Positions 18,780 to 28,019 of a stretch of 64,000 nt of DNA are shown piece after piece. The position numbers and the translations under genes were made by a program. Every line of letters starts with the position of its first letter. The first letter of the stretch is position 1. Source of the DNA: Alkalihalobacillus sp. LMS39 (GTDB lineage Bacteria > Bacillota > Bacilli > Bacillales > Bacillaceae_F); the NCBI RefSeq assembly GCF_022812285.1, contig NZ_CP093300.1:558001-622000 (forward strand), given 5' to 3'. The notes below the pieces were generated by a model. That model saw only the letters and a program-made list of their open reading frames with translations. It had not been told where the DNA came from and searched no databases.

Positions 18780-21700
18780 GTGGGAAAAATGCTATCATGG
18801 GTTTTGCAACGTTCAAAGGTTTTTTTAGTTTTATTTATTTTGTTTATTATTATTGGTGTTTACACCTTTCTTTCTTTACCACAACGTGAAATCCCTGAAA
18901 TCACACTAAATATCGGGACTATAACGACAGTATATCCTGGGGCTACAGTTGATGATGTAGAAAGAGATATTACAAATCCAATTGAAGAAAGCGTAATGAA
19001 TGTTGAAGGGATTGAAGAAATTGTGTCTTCCTCTTCAGCTGGGTTTTCTTCGATTGTGTTAACGCTTGAGGACGGGGCAAACCAAACACAAATTTTATCT
19101 GATGTTCGTCAAGCAGTATCCGTAATTGCAACCCAATTTCCTGAAAGTGTGAATGAACCTAAGGTAAGTAATGTTTCAGGAAGCACGCCTATCGTTTCTT
19201 ATCACATTATAAGTGATGACAGAACAAACTTAAATGGTTTATACGAAGAAATGATGAGATGGCAAAAGGAAGTTGAGTCACTTCGTGGGGTCGACCGTGT
19301 TGTAATAAAAGGAATTGCTGAAAATGAAGTTGTGATTTCATTGGATTCAACCCTTTTAGCAGAAGCACGTCTTACGTTACCGGAAGTAATCGAAGCGATT
19401 GAAGATGAATTTTCGCCTTCTCCACTTGGAACAGTCGAAACTGATGGGCAGATTCTGCAACTAAAGGTGGATCATTATCGTAATCGTACGAATTTAGAAT
19501 CGGTTCTTGTTGCAAGGGACGAAGATAATAATTCTGTTTATTTAAGTGATGTAGGAACGGTAAAGATTGAGCCAAAAGAAACGACCGACTTAATTGCTTT
19601 TGAAGATGCAGCTTCCATTTCCTTCACTGCTTTTGTTCAGCCTGGTGAGGATATTCCAACGGTCGATAAAAGGGTGGATGAAACCGTTAGTGAGCTCGCA
19701 AAGGGGCTCCCTGAAAATGCGGAATTGGTTTCTTATTATTCACAAGCAAGTGTTGTAACCGAAATTTTTGAAGGTTTATTTTTGTCATTAGCCATTGCAG
19801 TGGTCGTTGTTATTTTTACAGCTACACTTGGCTTAACATTTTCAGGAGCTGTTGCTGTCGCTTTGGCTGTGCCGATTTCAATGTTAATGGGGTTAATTCC
19901 ATTACCGTTTACTGGGGTTGATTTAAATCAAATATCGGTGATTGGTGCTATTATCGCGTTAGGGATCTTGGTTGATGATTCTATTGTTGTAAACGATAAT
20001 ATCCAACGACATTATAAAATGGGAAAATCGGCTTTAACTGGGGCTATTACGGGTGTAAAAGAAGTTTGGGTGTCTATCGTCACGTCTTCATTAGCGATAG
20101 TATTTACTTTTTTACCTCTTGTATTTTTAAGTGGAGCCAATGGGGCTTTTATCCGTGCGTTACCGATGGTTTTGATTACAACGATATTGGCTTCGACGCT
20201 TGTAGCGCTTTTCTTTGTTCCGATGCTTCGTTATCTGATGCAACAAAAAGCGAAAAGAAAAATGTCTGATGCACCAGGATTATTAGGAAAACCGTTAAAT
20301 CTCGCATCTGATTTTTACGCAAATCGCGTGTTGGCAAAAACAAGTAGGCGTCCATTTCTCGTTTCCTTTGTTGGACTTTTGATGACAACAGCTATTTTGG
20401 GTTTAGTTGTTTTTACACCATTCGAGTTTTTCCCTGCTGCTGACAGGGAAGAGGTAACCATTGATGTCGAATTACCAATTGGTACGCCATTAGAAGAAAC
20501 TTATGAGCTTATGCAAGAAATGGCGGACTTCATCAAATCTGATGATGGAGTAGTAGAAACAAGTGTTTTTAGCGGGACAGGATTACCGAACCTATTTAAT
20601 AGTTCACTTGATGTGAGTGGTGCATTTACTGGTCAAATTGTAGTTCGAGTTGACCGTGAAAATCAAACGGCACAAGGATTTATTAATGATTGGACAAAGC
20701 CGTTACGTGAAGAATTTCCAATGGCGACGATTTTTTTAGAAACAATTGAACAAGGTCCACCTACTGGGGCTCCTGTGACAGTGACTGTGGCAGGTCCAAA
20801 TATTGATTCTCTTGTAGAGTGGAAAGAGGAGCTCCAACTCGAAATGAAAGCCATCGGAGCAGAATTAGTGTTAGATAATATGGGACCGGCAGAACCTGCT
20901 ATAGTGTATGTACCAGACCGTGAAAAATTAGAACAATACGGAGTGACAGTCAACCAAATCAGTGAACAAATTCGTATCGTTACAGGCGGCATTCCGTTTC
21001 GAACATTTGATGATGGGGTTATGAAATACAACTCAACCTTATTTATAGATAGAGTAGAAAAAGGACAAGAAGTGAATTTAAATGAAATTGACATTGTTGC
21101 ACAAGAAAACGGTGTTCCAACACTGGTTCCACTTTCAGAACTCGTGACTAAGGAAAGGACAGAACAATTCCAACGAATTGGTCATATTGATGGAGAACGA
21201 GCAATTGTACTACGGGCATATCCTGGAGAGACAGAAGGATTTAAAGGAAAAGTAGCTGAACTTGTTGAAACGCATCGTCAAAACCTTCAAGGAAATGAAT
21301 ATTCCATATGGTTAGGTGGAGAAAATCAAGCACAAGATGATTTCTTTGCTGAAATAATCATTTTGTTCATCATTGTTATTTTCCTTGTTTATTTGCTATT
21401 AGCCTTTCAGTTTAACTCGCTCACAATGCCGTTTCTAGTGTTAGTCGCTGTTTACTTAGCGATCGTGGGTGCTATATTAGGTTTATTTGTTACTCAAACA
21501 CCAATAAGCTTTTTAGCAGTTATGGGAATGGTTTCGTTAACAGGAATTGTTGTTCGAAACTCTGTTGTTCTGCTTGATTTCATTGAGCAAGGAAGAAAGA
21601 GTGGAATGAGTATTCGGGAAGCTGTTATAGAATCGGGCCGGGCACGATTACGACCGATTTTGTTAACGGCTGTCACTTCGGTTGTAGCGTTACTTCCTAT

Positions 21701-21845
21701 CGCTATTTCAGGAGACATATTATTTACACCATTAGCGGTTACGATTATTTCAGGAATTTTATTTTCAACATTGCTCACGTTAGTGCTTTTACCTATGTTA
21801 TATATTGTGTTTACTCGTTTTCAAAACAAAGAAAGAACGGAGTAA
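18780..21845 (+). CDS. swrC: RND-family exporter (SwrC/YerP-like)
   Basis: This 1,021-residue efflux pump has the AcrB/MdtB architecture: N-terminal membrane segment (residues about 10-30), periplasm-facing porter domain, a membrane block from about 335, a second extracellular domain and a C-terminal membrane block from about 855. The proton-relay acidic pair appears in GILVDDSIVVNDNI near residue 400. In Bacillus subtilis SwrC (YerP) exports surfactin and supports swarming; the substrate here is unknown. The start is GTG 18780 after GGGAG, with ATG 18789 as an alternative. Divergent TetR and two operators indicate inducible expression. A terminator follows at once. Confidence 0.88.
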   Translation: MGKMLSWVLQRSKVFLVLFILFIIIGVYTFLSLPQREIPEITLNIGTITTVYPGATVDDVERDITNPIEESVMNVEGIEEIVSSSSAGFSSIVLTLEDGANQTQILSDVRQAVSVIATQFPESVNEPKVSNVSGSTPIVSYHIISDDRTNLNGLYEEMMRWQKEVESLRGVDRVVIKGIAENEVVISLDSTLLAEARLTLPEVIEAIEDEFSPSPLGTVETDGQILQLKVDHYRNRTNLESVLVARDEDNNSVYLSDVGTVKIEPKETTDLIAFEDAASISFTAFVQPGEDIPTVDKRVDETVSELAKGLPENAELVSYYSQASVVTEIFEGLFLSLAIAVVVVIFTATLGLTFSGAVAVALAVPISMLMGLIPLPFTGVDLNQISVIGAIIALGILVDDSIVVNDNIQRHYKMGKSALTGAITGVKEVWVSIVTSSLAIVFTFLPLVFLSGANGAFIRALPMVLITTILASTLVALFFVPMLRYLMQQKAKRKMSDAPGLLGKPLNLASDFYANRVLAKTSRRPFLVSFVGLLMTTAILGLVVFTPFEFFPAADREEVTIDVELPIGTPLEETYELMQEMADFIKSDDGVVETSVFSGTGLPNLFNSSLDVSGAFTGQIVVRVDRENQTAQGFINDWTKPLREEFPMATIFLETIEQGPPTGAPVTVTVAGPNIDSLVEWKEELQLEMKAIGAELVLDNMGPAEPAIVYVPDREKLEQYGVTVNQISEQIRIVTGGIPFRTFDDGVMKYNSTLFIDRVEKGQEVNLNEIDIVAQENGVPTLVPLSELVTKERTEQFQRIGHIDGERAIVLRAYPGETEGFKGKVAELVETHRQNLQGNEYSIWLGGENQAQDDFFAEIIILFIIVIFLVYLLLAFQFNSLTMPFLVLVAVYLAIVGAILGLFVTQTPISFLAVMGMVSLTGIVVRNSVVLLDFIEQGRKSGMSIREAVIESGRARLRPILLTAVTSVVALLPIAISGDILFTPLAVTIISGILFSTLLTLVLLPMLYIVFTRFQNKERTE

Positions 21846-21851
21846 TATGAG

Positions 21852-21887
21852 GAAGATAGGAAATAAATCATTTCCTATCTTCTTTTT
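21852..21887 (+). terminator. terminator of the RND exporter gene
   Basis: GAAGATAGGAAAT pairs perfectly with ATTTCCTATCTTC over a 5-nt loop, followed by TTTTT. Confidence 0.92.
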
Positions 21888-21995
21888 GTACGTTGTCGCT
21901 GTCGCGGTCAAATATGTGACACGCCAGAAATTAACAATGATAACGGTATGATAAAGACGTGTTTCGCTCACAATATGGGTAAGAGGTGGCGCAAA

Positions 21996-22850
21996 GTGAA
22001 CTGGGAGTTTGCATATATCCATACTAATGGCATTACATTACATACGGTTATGGCAGGGCCAAAAGAAGGACCGCTTGTTATTTTATTGCACGGGTTCCCT
22101 GAGTTTTGGTATGGATGGCGTTTTCAAATAGACGTATTAGCCAAAGCAGGGTACCGTGTGGTTGTGCCCGACCAACGAGGATATAACTTAAGTGAAAAAC
22201 CACAACAAGTGGAAAGCTATACGATAGACTTGTTACGGGATGACATTATTGGATTGCTATCATTTTTAAAAAGAGAAAAAGCAATATTTATTGGTCATGA
22301 CTGGGGAGGACTGGTTGCATGGCAGTTGGCGACAACGCGCCCTCAATTTGTGGAAAAACTCATTGTGTTAAATAGTCCGCAACCTCATGTAATGGTAAAG
22401 GTCGTAAGTTATTTACCGATTCAATGGTATAAGAGCTTTTATTTCCTTTTGTTTCAGCCACCGTTTTTACCAGAATGGGTATTTCGAAATAAACATTTCC
22501 AGCTACTTGAAACGATTATGGAAAAGACAAGTCGAAAAGGGACATTTACAACTGAGGATTTTGCGGTGTACAAAATGGCTTGGTCACAAAAGCATGCACT
22601 AACAACGATGGTTCATTGGTACCGTGCAATGAGAAAAGGAACACTTAAACAAGTGAAAGAAAGACCCATCACTGTTCCTGTACGATTGATATGGGGGACA
22701 GACGATACTTTTTTATCATTAACATTAGCGAAAAAAAGCATAGAGCATTGTGTGGATTGTAAGCTAGTTTTAGTTGATGCGACACATTGGGTTCATCTCG
22801 AACAACCACAAGTAGTGAATCAATTTTTATTAGATTTTATGGATGAATAA
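21996..22850 (+). CDS. alpha/beta hydrolase, epoxide hydrolase-like (YfhM-like)
   Basis: This is a 284-residue alpha/beta hydrolase. The oxyanion loop is HGFPEFWYGWR near residue 35, the nucleophile is the Asp in GHDWGG near 106, the acid is in WGTDD near 233 and the catalytic His is in THWVHLEQP near 263. An Asp nucleophile with HGFPE is typical of soluble epoxide hydrolases and haloalkane dehalogenases; YfhM of Bacillus subtilis is the nearest relative I recall. The natural substrate is unknown. I chose GTG 21996 because AAGAGGTGG lies 6 bp upstream; the longer form starting 21948 adds an unlikely 16-residue basic leader. Confidence 0.85.
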   Translation: MNWEFAYIHTNGITLHTVMAGPKEGPLVILLHGFPEFWYGWRFQIDVLAKAGYRVVVPDQRGYNLSEKPQQVESYTIDLLRDDIIGLLSFLKREKAIFIGHDWGGLVAWQLATTRPQFVEKLIVLNSPQPHVMVKVVSYLPIQWYKSFYFLLFQPPFLPEWVFRNKHFQLLETIMEKTSRKGTFTTEDFAVYKMAWSQKHALTTMVHWYRAMRKGTLKQVKERPITVPVRLIWGTDDTFLSLTLAKKSIEHCVDCKLVLVDATHWVHLEQPQVVNQFLLDFMDE

Positions 22851-22851
22851 T

Positions 22852-22886
22852 TAACAGCCGTCCCTCTAAAGAGAGCGGCTGTTTTG
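22852..22886 (+). terminator. terminator of the alpha/beta hydrolase gene
   Basis: AACAGCCG (22853-22860) pairs with CGGCTGTT (22876-22883). An inner CTCT/AGAG helix lies within, and T residues follow. Confidence 0.85.
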
Positions 22887-22970
22887 GTGAAGATAAGCGG
22901 GCGTTTACTTTCCGCACAGCTACGCCAATATGATGGAGGTAACCCCCGTTTTTTTATCTTCCTACAGCCT

Positions 22971-23156
22971 TAACGGACAAATGTTCCGCTATTTCTAGGA
23001 AAAGTACTGTTTTTCAAATGTTATTGGACATGTGTTCCGTTATATTAGAAAAATGAGAAGATTTTCACGCTTATTTGGTTAAATAGCGGACTGGATGTCC
23101 AATAGCAAATAAAATAGGCTGAATTTCATGAAATAGCGGAATACATGTCCGTAACG
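22971..23156. repeat. intergenic four-unit palindromic repeat, copy 3
   Basis: Forward units at 22973-22992 and 23023-23043 and reverse units at 23081-23105 and 23131-23156. This is one of the best-preserved copies; outer arms extend through CCGCTATTTC and GAAATAGCGG. It lies between two convergent genes, so it is not needed as a promoter. Confidence 0.88.
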
Positions 23157-23191
23157 TGAGACGGTTTAGAAAGAAATAGGACTCAGTATAC

Positions 23192-23659
23192 TTACACTGA
23201 ATGAGGATGAAATTCCATCGGCTCGATACAATGGGTATAGCCATGTTTTTTATAAAATGAAATACTATCATCACTAGGCCAAACCATAATAAATTCATAA
23301 TTAGATTGTTTTGACCAATCATTAATTGTCGAAAGAAGCTTACTGCCGATCCCTTTATTCCGGTATTCTTTAAGTGTGTAAACGTTCGTCATATATGCGA
23401 ATGGATATGTAATTCTCCCAGGGCGTGGCACTTTTCGAATAAGCTCGATATATATATGCGACACAATTTTTTCGCTTTCCTCAGCAACCCAAATAAACCA
23501 CTGATTTCCTTTCATGGCCTCTTCTAAAAATTGCCGACATTCCGTTTCAAATTCCAGAAATGAAGCAGATTTTTTACTCTCATCATGTTCAATCGTAAAA
23601 TCCCAACGCATTTCGATTAACTGAGGGATGTCCTCTGTTGTTGCAAGTCTTATCTTCAT
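23192..23659 (-). CDS. GNAT family N-acetyltransferase
   Basis: This 155-residue GNAT protein starts MKIRLATTEDIPQLIEMRW and carries the acetyl-CoA pyrophosphate loop EYRNKGIGSKLLSTI (R-x2-G-I-G, about residue 100). It ends with SISFYKKHGYTHC, the usual last GNAT strands. The acceptor cannot be told from sequence. ATG 23659 follows GGAG; a GTG five codons earlier is possible. It is monocistronic and convergent with the hydrolase gene, with repeat copy 3 between. Confidence 0.87.
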   Translation of the reverse strand: MKIRLATTEDIPQLIEMRWDFTIEHDESKKSASFLEFETECRQFLEEAMKGNQWFIWVAEESEKIVSHIYIELIRKVPRPGRITYPFAYMTNVYTLKEYRNKGIGSKLLSTINDWSKQSNYEFIMVWPSDDSISFYKKHGYTHCIEPMEFHPHSV

Positions 23660-23828
23660 CGAAATCATCTCCACAAATTAGTAGTTTACTAACATTTTAA
23701 CCTATATAACAGAATTTTTTCATTTTTAATAATACACTGTGATTTTTTTGAAATTTGTTGACTTATATGTAAACAATATAATAAAATGTTTATAAATTAA
23801 ATCATTTCCTTGAAGAGGTGTCTATGTT

Positions 23829-24575
23829 TTGGTGAAAGATTGGTTGGCAGAACTTACAGTAGAAGAGTTAACACATGCTTATACGTTTGATACGACAAGT
23901 GAGAGATATACATGTATCGCTTGTGGCGAAAAATATCAACAAGGGGTGATGTATAAAGAAGGGGAGCAATATGTGGATGCAAAGCGAGCGGTGATGCTTC
24001 ATATTAGAAAAGAACATCAATCACCGTTTGACTTTCTTATTCACTTGAATAAAAAGTATACTGGCGTTTCGGATGCACAAAAAGAAATGATGCTCGCATT
24101 TTATGAAGGAATGGACGATAAAGAAATTTCCGCAAAGTTCGGTCATTCACTATCGACGATAAGAAACTATCGGTTTAAATTGAGGGAGAAAGAAAAACAA
24201 GCAAAAGTATTTTTAGCGATGATGGAACTTTTACAAGATAAAGGAGATGAACCATTTATGAGTATTCATAAAGGAGCAACGATGATTGATGAGCGGTATG
24301 CAACAACGGAAACAGAAGAAGAAAAAATACTTTCTTCTTATTTAGATCAAGAGGGGAAAGTAAAGCAATTTCCTAGTAAGGAAAAACGGAAAATCGTAAT
24401 TTTGAAGTATGTCCTTGCTCATCATTTCGAGCCGAACAAACAATATACAGAAAAAGAAGTGAATGCCATTATTCAATCGGTGTACGATGACTTTGCAACG
24501 ATGAGAAGATACTTTATAGAGTATGGGTTTTTAGATAGAAGTAAAGATGGTTCTGCTTATTGGGTAAAGCAGTAG
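23829..24575 (+). CDS. DUF2087-type transcriptional regulator with LuxR-like HTH and Cys/His cluster
   Basis: This 248-residue protein has three parts. Residues about 28-65 contain YTCIACGEKY and then HIRKEH, a C-x2-C...H-x4-H pattern that could bind one metal ion. Residues about 80-120 (SDAQKEMMLAFYEGMDDKEISAKFGHSLSTIRNYRFKLREK) look like a LuxR/sigma-4 helix-turn-helix. Residues about 175-245 (FPSKEKRKIVILKYVLAHHFEPNKQYTEKEVN...TMRRYFIEYGFLDRSKDGSAYWVK) match the DUF2087 domain often found in regulators. Its targets are unknown. The start is TTG 23829 or GTG 23832, after AGAGGTG. A terminator follows. Confidence 0.75.
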   Translation: MVKDWLAELTVEELTHAYTFDTTSERYTCIACGEKYQQGVMYKEGEQYVDAKRAVMLHIRKEHQSPFDFLIHLNKKYTGVSDAQKEMMLAFYEGMDDKEISAKFGHSLSTIRNYRFKLREKEKQAKVFLAMMELLQDKGDEPFMSIHKGATMIDERYATTETEEEKILSSYLDQEGKVKQFPSKEKRKIVILKYVLAHHFEPNKQYTEKEVNAIIQSVYDDFATMRRYFIEYGFLDRSKDGSAYWVKQ

Positions 24576-24602
24576 TTAATCAAACGTTTAATTAAAAAGG
24601 TG

Positions 24603-24638
24603 AAAAGCCTGAAAAGTGCAAAATTCAGGCCTTTTTTT
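24603..24638 (+). terminator. terminator of the DUF2087 regulator gene
   Basis: AAGCCTGAA pairs with TTCAGGCCTT across about 10 nt, followed by seven T residues. Confidence 0.9.
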
Positions 24639-24649
24639 GAAAGATAAGA

Positions 24650-24760
24650 AAAATTTTCATGTAGCAGTGAACACCCCAAGAAGAGCACTTGGGGTTCACT
24701 GTCAAAAGCGGGCAGGGATCCCACTTCGCCTGAAACGAAAAGACGCTCCCACTTTTTTAT
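24650..24760. repeat. dispersed repeat family 2, copy d (variant centre)
   Basis: It shares AAAAATTTTCATGTAGCAGTGAA and CTTCGCCTGAAACGAAAAGACGCTCCC with copy c. The centre is different: CAGTGAAC-A-CCCCAAG pairs with CTTGGGG-TTCACTG in a long hairpin. Like copy c it ends at the stop codon of a minus-strand gene (the ABC ATPase). Confidence 0.75.
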
Positions 24761-25482
24761 TATAATATTTTACTGAGAAACGATTGTAGACGAGGATGCT
24801 GTGGATGGTTAAAGATTTGGTCTGGTGTTCCTTCTTCCATAAAGATGCCCTCATCGATAAAGAAAACACGATCCCCTACCTCGCGAGCAAAACCCATTTC
24901 ATGTGTGACAACAACCATAGTCATTCCTTCTTTTGCAAGGTTTTTCATAACGCCAAGCACTTCACCGACTAATTCAGGGTCGAGTGCAGAAGTAGGTTCA
25001 TCAAATAACATCACGTTTGGATTCATCGCGAGAGCTCTTGCAATTGCGACTCGTTGTTTTTGACCACCAGATAAGCTAGCTGGATAAACGTGAGCTTTGT
25101 CTGAAAGGCCGACTTTTTCTAAAATGGGTAAACAATTTTCTTCCGCTGCCTCTTTTGTTATCCCTTTCACTTGTATAGGGGCAAGCGTTATATTTTCGAT
25201 GACTGTCATATGAGGAAATAAATTAAAATGTTGAAATACCATGCCGACACGAGAACGGACAGCATTAATATTCGTTTTTGGATCAGTTAAGTCGCTTCCA
25301 TCAATTTCTACAGCCCCACTACTAATATCTTCTAGTAAATTTAAACACCGTAAAAAAGTACTTTTTCCAGAGCCAGAAGGACCGATGACACAAACGACTT
25401 CCTTTTCTTCGATAGTTGTCGTAATCCCCTTTAAGACTTCCGTATCTCCAAAACGTTTTTTTAGATTGGTTACCTTGATCAC
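24760..25482 (-). CDS. glnQ: polar amino-acid ABC transporter, ATP-binding protein (GlnQ-like)
   Basis: This 240-residue ABC ATPase of the polar amino-acid uptake family drives import through the permease encoded just upstream. Walker A is GPSGSGKST near residue 35, the Q-loop is [11 protein letters not shown], the signature is [15 protein letters not shown] near 135 and Walker B is [14 protein letters not shown] near 157, followed by the [11 protein letters not shown] switch. Start GTG 25482 shares one base with the permease stop (TAGTG), so translation is coupled; GGAGG lies 11 bp upstream. The specific amino acid is uncertain; the symbol marks family resemblance only. Confidence 0.85.
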   Translation of the reverse strand: MIKVTNLKKRFGDTEVLKGITTTIEEKEVVCVIGPSGSGKSTFLRCLNLLEDISSGAVEIDGSDLTDPKTNINAVRSRVGMVFQHFNLFPHMTVIENITLAPIQVKGITKEAAEENCLPILEKVGLSDKAHVYPASLSGGQKQRVAIARALAMNPNVMLFDEPTSALDPELVGEVLGVMKNLAKEGMTMVVVTHEMGFAREVGDRVFFIDEGIFMEEGTPDQIFNHPQHPRLQSFLSKIL

Positions 25483-26138
25483 TATACATCTAACCTCCGT
25501 TCAATCTTCCTTAATATAATCATAGAAGGAATAGTAATAATTAAATAGAAGATACAAATCATGACGTAGGTTTCAAAATACGTAAAGGTCGAACTAATAT
25601 ATTGCCTTCCCATATAAAGGATTTCTGTTACAGCAATGACAGAAAAGAGAGAGGTATCTTTTAAACTAATGATAAATTGATTCCCTAATGGGGGAATCAT
25701 TCGCTTTATCGCTTGAGGCCAAATAATATAACGCATCGTTTGCGTTTTTGATAAACCTAAAGATCGTCCAGCCTCAGTTTGTCCCTTATCAATCGATTGA
25801 ACAGAACCGCGAACAATTTCAGCAATGTATGCACCGGCATTTAGGGCAATAGCAATAATAGAGGCGAGTACTTTATCTAGATTAATACCGAATAAATCAG
25901 AGATGCCCATATACAAAAGTAAAATTTGGGCTAGAATCGGTGTACCTCTAACGACTTCAACATAAATTGTCGCTAACATATAAATGAGTTTGTTTTTCGA
26001 TAAACGAGCTAACCCTGCACCTGCACCAACAAGAAAACCAAAGAAAACACCAACAAAAGTAATAATGAGTGTATACTTCAAACCATCAACTAAGTAAGGG
26101 ATTACTTCGATATAATGATGATTAATAAAATCAAACAT
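25482..26138 (-). CDS. polar amino-acid ABC transporter, permease
   Basis: This 218-residue His/Glu/Gln/Arg-type permease has five membrane segments. The conserved coupling loop is [43 protein letters not shown], near residues 130-175. The start [20 protein letters not shown] at 26138 follows GAGGTG; a longer in-frame start lies within the intercistronic hairpin and is unlikely. It is the middle gene of a minus-strand binding protein-permease-ATPase operon. Confidence 0.87.
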   Translation of the reverse strand: MFDFINHHYIEVIPYLVDGLKYTLIITFVGVFFGFLVGAGAGLARLSKNKLIYMLATIYVEVVRGTPILAQILLLYMGISDLFGINLDKVLASIIAIALNAGAYIAEIVRGSVQSIDKGQTEAGRSLGLSKTQTMRYIIWPQAIKRMIPPLGNQFIISLKDTSLFSVIAVTEILYMGRQYISSTFTYFETYVMICIFYLIITIPSMIILRKIERRLDV

Positions 26139-26165
26139 GTCAGTCACCTCAATTATGATAGAAAT

Positions 26166-26198
26166 AAAAGCGTGACAGCGATCTGTCACGCTTTTTTT
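26166..26198 (-). terminator. intercistronic hairpin between binding-protein and permease genes
   Basis: On the minus strand AAAGCGTGACAG pairs with CTGTCACGCTTT over a 4-nt loop, followed by TTTTA. A hairpin in this position usually lets the binding protein be made in excess of the membrane parts. Confidence 0.85.
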
Positions 26199-26208
26199 CT
26201 TCGCTCAG

Positions 26209-27060
26209 TTACATTCCTTCTGGGCGCTCGTCAAACCATTTTTCGTATATATCTCCATACGTACCATTTTCCATTAACTCTGTTAACGCAGCATCAATTT
26301 TGTCACGAAGAGGGGAGCCTTTAGGAAAAGCTATCCCATATTGTTCACCAGTCAAACGGTCACCTACTATTTTAAGTTGTCCGCCACCTTCAGTAGATGC
26401 ATAGTATTGAACATTTGGTAAATCGTATAATGTTGCATCAGAACGACCAGTTATTACGTTTTGATATGCTTCTGTAATTTGAGGGAAAGCTTCAGGAATG
26501 CCTTCTGTTTCATTCGTTATAAATGTTTCGCTTGTAGAACCTACTCGTGTTGTCACTGTTTTCCCGGCTAAATCATCAATCGATTGAATCTCTTCATTGT
26601 CAACATGAACGGCAAGAACTAGCCCAGCATCATAATAAGGCTGTGAAAAATCAATATTCTCTTTTCGTTCTTCTGTAATGGTCATCCCTGCAATACCAAT
26701 ATCAAATCGACCTGAGCTAATGCCGGCAACTACACCGTCAAACTCCATTGTTTCAATTTCAATATTTATTCCTGCTTCTTCTGCAAGGGCGTGAATTAAA
26801 TCAATGTCAAATCCGATAAGTTCCCCTGTGTCAGGATCTAAATATTCAAATGGAACATACCCATTGTCTGTTGCAACGACATAGGTCTCCTTAGAATCAC
26901 TAGTTGCTTCTCCTTCATCCTGTGCATCTGTGTTTTCCTCTGCTGTTTCAGTCTCAGTTCCTTGACTTGTGTCTCCTTGAGTACTTTCGCTTGTTCCACA
27001 TGCCGCTAGTAAAAGTAATAAAAGACAGAGTAGTGGAAAAAGCCAAGTTCTTTTCCTCAT
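26209..27060 (-). CDS. polar amino-acid ABC transporter, substrate-binding lipoprotein
   Basis: This 283-residue family-3 solute-binding protein is anchored outside the membrane. A type II signal peptide ends in LLAACG, giving a lipid-modified Cys near residue 21. A Ser/Thr/Glu-rich linker follows to about residue 55. The binding domain shows YVPFEYLDPDTGELIGFDIDL, GISSGRFDIGIAGMTITEERKENIDFSQPYY and a Rossmann-like VGDRLTGEQYGIAFPKGSPL. Ligands of the family are Gln, Arg, His or cystine; which applies is unknown. ATG 27060 follows a GGGGG site. It is the first gene of the operon. Confidence 0.88.
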   Translation of the reverse strand: MRKRTWLFPLLCLLLLLLAACGTSESTQGDTSQGTETETAEENTDAQDEGEATSDSKETYVVATDNGYVPFEYLDPDTGELIGFDIDLIHALAEEAGINIEIETMEFDGVVAGISSGRFDIGIAGMTITEERKENIDFSQPYYDAGLVLAVHVDNEEIQSIDDLAGKTVTTRVGSTSETFITNETEGIPEAFPQITEAYQNVITGRSDATLYDLPNVQYYASTEGGGQLKIVGDRLTGEQYGIAFPKGSPLRDKIDAALTELMENGTYGDIYEKWFDERPEGM

Positions 27061-27160
27061 CAAATACCCCCTTAGTTATTTAGAAAGCTTAATTATATAT
27101 AAGCGAGGAGGGGAATCAATATTACTGAAAAATGGTGTGATGAATTTAATACGAGTTGAG

Positions 27161-27346
27161 TAACGGACATGTTTTTCTCTATTTACTTAAAAACAAGGCT
27201 TGTTTCAATTCTTACAGACATCTGTTCCGTTATTAGCTCGAAAACATCGACAAAAATATCTTTTTATACAAAGTAACGGAACTGATGTCCGATAGCTTTT
27301 GAAAATCGCTACGTTTAGTATAAATAGCGGAACCAAGGTCCGTAAG
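27161..27346. repeat. intergenic four-unit palindromic repeat, copy 4
   Basis: Units at 27161-27185 (degenerate forward), 27213-27234 (forward), 27271-27296 and 27321-27346 (reverse). It lies 100 bp upstream of the binding-protein gene and after the terminator of the upstream minus-strand gene. Confidence 0.82.
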
Positions 27347-27371
27347 AAACGGTAAAACCTAAAGAATAAAC

Positions 27372-27408
27372 AAAAGACGCTGTCGAAAACAAATCGACAG
27401 CGTCTAAA
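27372..27408 (-). terminator. terminator of the Lin0512-family gene
   Basis: GACGCTGTCGA (27376-27386) pairs with TCGACAGCGTC (27394-27404); on the minus strand TTTTG follows. Confidence 0.88.
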
Positions 27409-27416
27409 CTACTAAC

Positions 27417-27776
27417 TTAATATCCAACTTCTATAGAAGCGACAACGATATACATTAAATCGTTTTTGTCTCCTTTTTCTTCGAGAATCACACCACTAGT
27501 GGTCGCCATACCACCTTTCATCGTTTCGATTGTTACTGTTCCATAAGGTAAAACCGCTTTTATTGCTTTTTCATCGAGTGTTTCCTCATCAAAAGGAACG
27601 GCTAATTTTACATTTACTTTCATGCTATGAATGTCATTGTTGGGAAGTGTGGAACGGAGTCCAGGCATGGAATTTGTATGAATCGCATTTTCGACAGCAC
27701 GGACGGCGGCAGTTGTCACATCTTGACCATGTAAATCGACACCCATTCCAGTTTGAATAAACATAATCTTCTCCAT
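27417..27776 (-). CDS. Lin0512-family conserved protein of unknown function
   Basis: This 119-residue protein matches what I recall of the Lin0512 family (TIGR02058), conserved in Bacillus and Listeria: MFIQTGMGVDLHGQDVTTAAVRAVENAIHTNSMPGL near the start, then a two-strand/helix repeat and VVASIEVGY at the end. It has no signal peptide or membrane segment and no known activity. The repeated strand-helix pattern suggests a small ring-forming enzyme-like fold, which is inference. ATG 27776 follows GAGGAGG; upstream in-frame codons are not needed. It is monocistronic with its own terminator. Confidence 0.75.
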   Translation of the reverse strand: MEKIMFIQTGMGVDLHGQDVTTAAVRAVENAIHTNSMPGLRSTLPNNDIHSMKVNVKLAVPFDEETLDEKAIKAVLPYGTVTIETMKGGMATTSGVILEEKGDKNDLMYIVVASIEVGY

Positions 27777-27977
27777 TTCGTAAATCCTCCTCACCATTCT
27801 TTATTTATTAACCTATAACCATTTATAAAAGGGATGAAACAAAGATAATTATATCTTATTTCAGGTTTTGTTGTTGTTATTTCCCAGAAAATGAATAAAT
27901 TCGTCGAGTAACAGAATTTATTGTTTAAGGATATACGGAGAGCGAAATTTATACGAATAAAACTCGAAAAAAACAAG

Positions 27978-28006
27978 TTGACAAATTTGTATATACAAGT
28001 TAAATT
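27978..28006 (+). promoter_or_regulatory. tre operon promoter
   Basis: TTGACA (27978-27983) is 17 bp from TAAATT (28001-28006). TreR box 1 occupies the spacer, so a bound repressor would block RNA polymerase directly. Confidence 0.75.
27988..27999. promoter_or_regulatory. TreR operator 1
   Basis: TTGTATATACAA is the palindrome I recall as the TreR box of Bacillus subtilis. It lies between the -35 and -10 boxes. Confidence 0.9.
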
Positions 28007-28019
28007 AATAATATAAAAA

